64,000 nucleotides of DNA from positions 1-64,000 of the forward strand of contig NZ_BDCC01000016.1 in NCBI RefSeq assembly GCF_001613305.1, given 5' to 3'. The translations under genes and the position numbers were made by a program. The DNA comes from Nocardia vaccinii NBRC 15922. GTDB taxonomy: Bacteria > Actinomycetota > Actinomycetes > Mycobacteriales > Mycobacteriaceae. The notes beneath the pieces were generated by a model, which was not told where the DNA came from, made no database searches, and saw only the letters and a program-made list of their open reading frames with translations. Each line of letters begins with the position of its first letter. Positions within the stretch are counted from its first letter, which is position 1. Of this stretch, positions 61,176 through 64,000 are shown piece after piece.

Positions 61176-61418
61176 CCTGCCTCTTTACCGAGTCCCGGCA
61201 TTGCGGATCACCGATTTCGATTTCTAATATTTAGATGCGCATATATAGGTACCGAGGTAGTTCAGACCTTACGACATTGGCTCACCGAGAGCGACATAGC
61301 TGCTCTCCCAGACACCCATCTGTCTGCAGAAGCACCGCGCCCGCGGCCTCGGGAGCCGCACGGCCCACCGGTCGGCGAGGCGCGCACCATGCGGCGTGTT
61401 CATCGGCGCGGAGGACGA

Positions 61419-62387
61419 TCAGGGGACCAGCACGATCTTCCCATTCGTGCGCCTTTCAGCGACCTGCTGGTAGGCCTTGCGAACGTCGGTGAGCCGGTAG
61501 GTGGCGGCGATGGGGATTTCGAGTTCGCCCGCCGCCACGAGATCGACCAAGCGCTGGAGTCCGGTGGCACCACCTGCGTCGTTGGTGCCGGCGATACTCG
61601 CCCGGCCGTCTATACCGGCCTCGAAGTTGACGACGGTATTGATACGCTGTGGGGAAACGCCCAGTTCGTGCGCGAGATCGACGTACTCGGCGCCGAAGGT
61701 GTCGATGAAACCGTCGACCCGGTTGCCGGCGGCCGCGAGAATCCGGGCCGCCTGGCCGTCACCGTAGGTCACGGGTACGATGCCGTGGTCTCGCATCCAG
61801 GCGTGATTGGCCTCACGAGTCAGCCCGATGACCGTGGCACCGCGTCGGCGAGCGAGTTGGACCGCCACGACCCCGACCGCGCCGGCGGCACCGGACACCA
61901 CTACCGTCTCACCGCGCTCCGGGGAGACCGTCTCGACGCTGGCGAGCGCCGCCATCGGCGCGACGCACATCGAGCCGGCGACTTCCCAGCTCATGGCGGC
62001 AGGCTTGGCGACCAGGTCGTCCGCGGCCACGGCAACGAGTTCGGCCTGGGCGGTTCGCTCGGCAGACCAGCCGAGCACTTGATCGCCGACGCGCCAGCGC
62101 TCGACCCCCTCACCCACGGCGACGACCTCACCGGCCAAGTCCGAACCCTGCCCAGCGGGGAACGTTCACGACGATTGGGGCACGTCCGTGTCCCGTCCGG
62201 ACAATCGCGCCCGCAACGCCCACGCCTGCTCGGCAAGACCTTCCCGTACGTAAACGTCTCCGGGGTTGGCCGCAGCCGCACGGATCTCGACCACCACTTG
62301 GCCGGATTTCACCACCGGGGCGTCGACCGCGGGCACGTCGAGCACATCGACGTCACCGTAGTGGTCGAAGCGAACTGCTTTCATCAT
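61419..62387 (-). pseudogene. Quinone oxidoreductase/zeta-crystallin-like MDR protein interrupted by a stop
   Basis: The N-terminal part (62387 to 62169) reads MKAVRFDHYGDVDVLDVP and ANPGDVYVREGLAEQAW. After about 19 extra codons comes TGA (62166-62168), and the same frame resumes with FPAGQGSDLAGEVVAVGEGV through VVSGAAGAVGVVAVQLAR to NGKIVLVP. Normal relatives go straight from the REG...W segment to FPxGQGSD, so an insertion of about 57 bases carries the stop. An internal TTG at 62138 could start a shortened protein lacking the first catalytic-domain strands. Confidence 0.8.
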
Positions 62388-62427
62388 CGATCTCCTTGGT
62401 CAGGGCGGTAGATTGTCCACCACATTA

Positions 62428-62458
62428 AACATGTCTCATGTTGATACATGACTCATGT
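62428..62458. promoter_or_regulatory. Two palindromic MarR-type operator sites
   Basis: AACATG-TCT-CATGTT (62428-62442) and ACATGA-C-TCATGT (62446-62458) are centred 17 bases apart. They also form direct repeats of CATGWCTCATGTTRAT (62430-62445 and 62447-62462). They lie between the divergent oxidoreductase and MarR genes. Confidence 0.65.
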
Positions 62459-62494
62459 TAATCATGGGAGACGCTTATTCGCTAGACTTATTTC

Positions 62495-63046
62495 GTGACC
62501 TGGGAGACGGACATCGGCGACACGAACCCCACATCGGGCATCCCCGACAGCCTCGGGTTCCAGCGCGCGACATGGTGGCTGCTCGGCGGCGCCGGCAAAT
62601 TCACGCTGCGGCGGTGGACCGACGAACTAGCCGAGCTCGAGCTGACACCCAGTCAATACAAGCTCCTGTCGGCCCTCGACGAGACCGGTCCGCTCGGCCA
62701 GCAGCGGCTGGCCGAACTGGTCGGCATCGACCCCCGCAACGCCGTTCCGATCATCGAAACCTCGGTCGAACGGGGACTGCTGACCCGCAGCGTCGACCCC
62801 ACCGACCGGCGTCGGCGAGTGCTCGAACTCTCCCCCACGGGCCTCCGAGTCGCCGCGAAACTACGAACTCTGAACGCACAGCTCGAAGAACAGCTCCTGG
62901 AGCCGCTCTCCCCGGCCGACCGCACCGCCCTGCGGCGCATACTGCAAACCTTGATCGGCGCAGCCGATCCCCAGCCCAGCGCCATCGATCCGCCCGCTGA
63001 CCACGCCCCTGCGGACAGCGTTCAACGGTCGGCACCACGCCGCTGA
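62495..63046 (+). CDS. MarR-family transcriptional regulator
   Basis: A 183-residue winged-helix regulator. The recognition helix is GQQRLAELVGIDPRNAVPII and the wing is RSVDPTDRRRRVLELSPTG. The GTG at 62495 is in the right place for the N-terminus. The ATG at 62464 is in another frame. It is divergent from the quinone oxidoreductase with twin palindromes between them. This is the standard arrangement for an electrophile- or quinone-sensing MarR that controls its neighbour and itself. The C-terminal 20 residues are Pro/Ala rich. Confidence 0.88.
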   Translation: MTWETDIGDTNPTSGIPDSLGFQRATWWLLGGAGKFTLRRWTDELAELELTPSQYKLLSALDETGPLGQQRLAELVGIDPRNAVPIIETSVERGLLTRSVDPTDRRRRVLELSPTGLRVAAKLRTLNAQLEEQLLEPLSPADRTALRRILQTLIGAADPQPSAIDPPADHAPADSVQRSAPRR

Positions 63047-63135
63047 GTGCGGTGAGGACGGTCCGAAAGGGACTGTGGATTCAACGGTGGTTCCGGCCTG
63101 ATTCGCTGAACGAAGTTCAGCGGGAAGGTGCCACC

Positions 63136-63898
63136 ATGACGACACTTGATCCGGTGACGCGGAGAAGAGGCGGGTCGAGGCTTCGGCCGAGGAGTTGGCC
63201 GCTGCGGAGCTGGCCCGGCTGGCCAAGGAACAAGGGCTGTCGCTGATGGGCCGGGCGGGCTGCTCGAACAGTTCACCAAGACGGTCCTGGAGACCGCGTT
63301 GAACGAGGAGATGACCGATCACCTCGGCTTCGACAAGCACCAGGCACCCGAAGATCGACCAAGCGCGAACGTGCGCAACGGGACTCGTCGCAAGACGGTG
63401 CTGACCGAGTCGAGCGGGCATGTGCAGATCGACGTGCCCCGCGACCGGGAAGGGTCGTTCGAGCCCCGGATCGTCAAGAAGCGCCAGCGCCGCCTGACCG
63501 GTGTGGATGAGATCGTGCTGTCGTTGTATGCCAAAGGCCTGCGTGAATGACGTGTTTTTCCTGGTCTGTGACGGTCTGAAAGGGTTGCCCGACGCGGTCG
63601 GCAACGTGCGGCCGCTGGCCACGGTGCAGACGTGCATCATCCATTTGATCCGCAACACGTTCCGGCTCGTGTCCCGCCAACATTGGGACGCGATCAAACG
63701 AGACGTGAAACCGATCTACAACGCAGTCAACGCGGAGGCCGCCAGTGCCGCACTGGACGAGCTGACCGAGCGTTGAGGGTCGAAATACGTTGCAGTCGTG
63801 CGGCTTTGGAACAACGTATGGGAGGAGTTCATCCCCTTCCTCGATTACGACGTGGAGATCCGACGCGTCATCTGCTCCACGAATGCGATCGAGTCCTG
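63136..63898 (+). pseudogene. IS256-family (mutator) transposase remnant
   Basis: Pieces of one transposase lie in three frames. MTTLDPVTRRR is at 63136. EELAAAELARLAKEQGLSLM follows in another frame. LNEEMTDHLGFDKHQAPED to RQRRLTGVDEIVLSLYAKGL ends at TGA 63548-63550. The DDE-region end (FFLVCDGLKGLPDAVGNVRP, ATVQTCIIHLIRNTFR) has an in-frame stop at 63774 and ends at CSTNAIES near 63895. The central catalytic part is deleted and both ends are gone. Confidence 0.8.
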
Positions 63899-64000
63899 GA
63901 TACGAGTAGGTGTTTGGGGTTGTCGAGGATTTGCACCTGCGAGTGCGAGCGGGTGAATTCATCGATGCGGATCGAGACTGTCCCGTCACTGACATCGGTT
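63899..64000 (-). other. Open frame entering from beyond the right edge
   Basis: Reading leftward from the edge, one frame gives VSDGTVSIRIDEFTRSHSQV and QILDNPKHLLVS, then runs into the IS256 remnant. It could be the end of another transposase or an unrelated gene. I do not recognise it. Confidence 0.25.

Noticed and set aside
62166..62168. TGA in the quinone oxidoreductase read as selenocysteine
   Set aside because: Relatives have no Cys or Sec there, the codon lies in an extra segment, and no SECIS-like hairpin is seen. A nonsense insertion is simpler.
1..64000. CRISPR arrays, prophage genes, toxin-antitoxin pairs, retron- or defence-type systems
   Set aside because: I looked for regularly spaced repeats, capsid or tail genes, small paired genes and defence nucleases. 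Only transposase remnants and an isolated XRE regulator were found.

Overview
The window reads as a high-GC chromosome segment of a mycolate-type actinomycete, most likely Nocardia or a close relative. The evidence is dense, translationally coupled catabolic operons (ATGA and GTGA overlaps), many TetR regulators, paired FadE-type acyl-CoA dehydrogenases, CYP and Ltp2/DUF35 genes of the sterol side-chain type, an NDMA-type alcohol dehydrogenase, and an XRE/DUF5753 regulator. No rRNA and no intact tRNA gene is visible.

From the left edge to about 51.8 kb the DNA is one catabolic supercluster. (a) 1-5.7 kb holds a truncated substrate-binding protein gene, a TetR gene and an operon of amidohydrolase, SDR, aldehyde dehydrogenase and NDMA-type alcohol dehydrogenase. 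(b) 5.7-11.8 kb holds a DapB-like reductase with a nitroreductase, an enoyl-CoA hydratase, two acyl-CoA dehydrogenases and a TetR gene. (c) 11.9-19.0 kb is a leftward operon: acyl-CoA ligase, HpcH-type aldolase, TauD-like dioxygenase, 2-hydroxyacid dehydrogenase, amidohydrolase, enoyl-CoA hydratase. (d) 19.0-31.9 kb runs rightward: SDR, double-hotdog dehydratase, hydratases including a two-domain fusion, acyl-CoA dehydrogenases, two acyl-CoA ligases, a one-chain EtfB-EtfA electron carrier and an LLM oxidoreductase. (e) 31.9-36.8 kb: SnoaL-like protein, a cysteine-less isochorismatase-fold protein, then amidohydrolase, CoA-transferase and P450. (f) 44.3-37.0 kb leftward is an operon with every function of the mycobacterial igr locus, but with the DUF35 and MaoC parts of ChsH2 as separate genes, followed by a TetR gene and an unknown gene. 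(g) 44.5-51.8 kb, divergent from (f): aldehyde dehydrogenase, double CoA-transferase, a DUF35-Ltp2 fusion and four unrecognised membrane proteins.

Taken together, (a)-(g) look like uptake, CoA activation, dehydrogenation, hydration and retro-aldol or hydrolytic cleavage of a branched, probably ring-bearing substrate (steroid-, terpenoid- or alicyclic-like). The substrate is inferred and is not shown by the sequence. A short motif, ATTTACRTA, recurs upstream of four of the transcription units and may be a shared operator.

From 51.8 kb to the right end the character changes to recombination debris: a decayed helicase, ISL3 and IS256 transposase remnants, a tRNA-His 3' fragment, a diguanylate cyclase, an XRE regulator with a frameshifted partner, a hydantoinase-B gene that lost its 5' end where it joins a PAP2 phosphatase, a 5'-truncated ChrB, a quinone oxidoreductase with an in-frame stop, and a MarR regulator.
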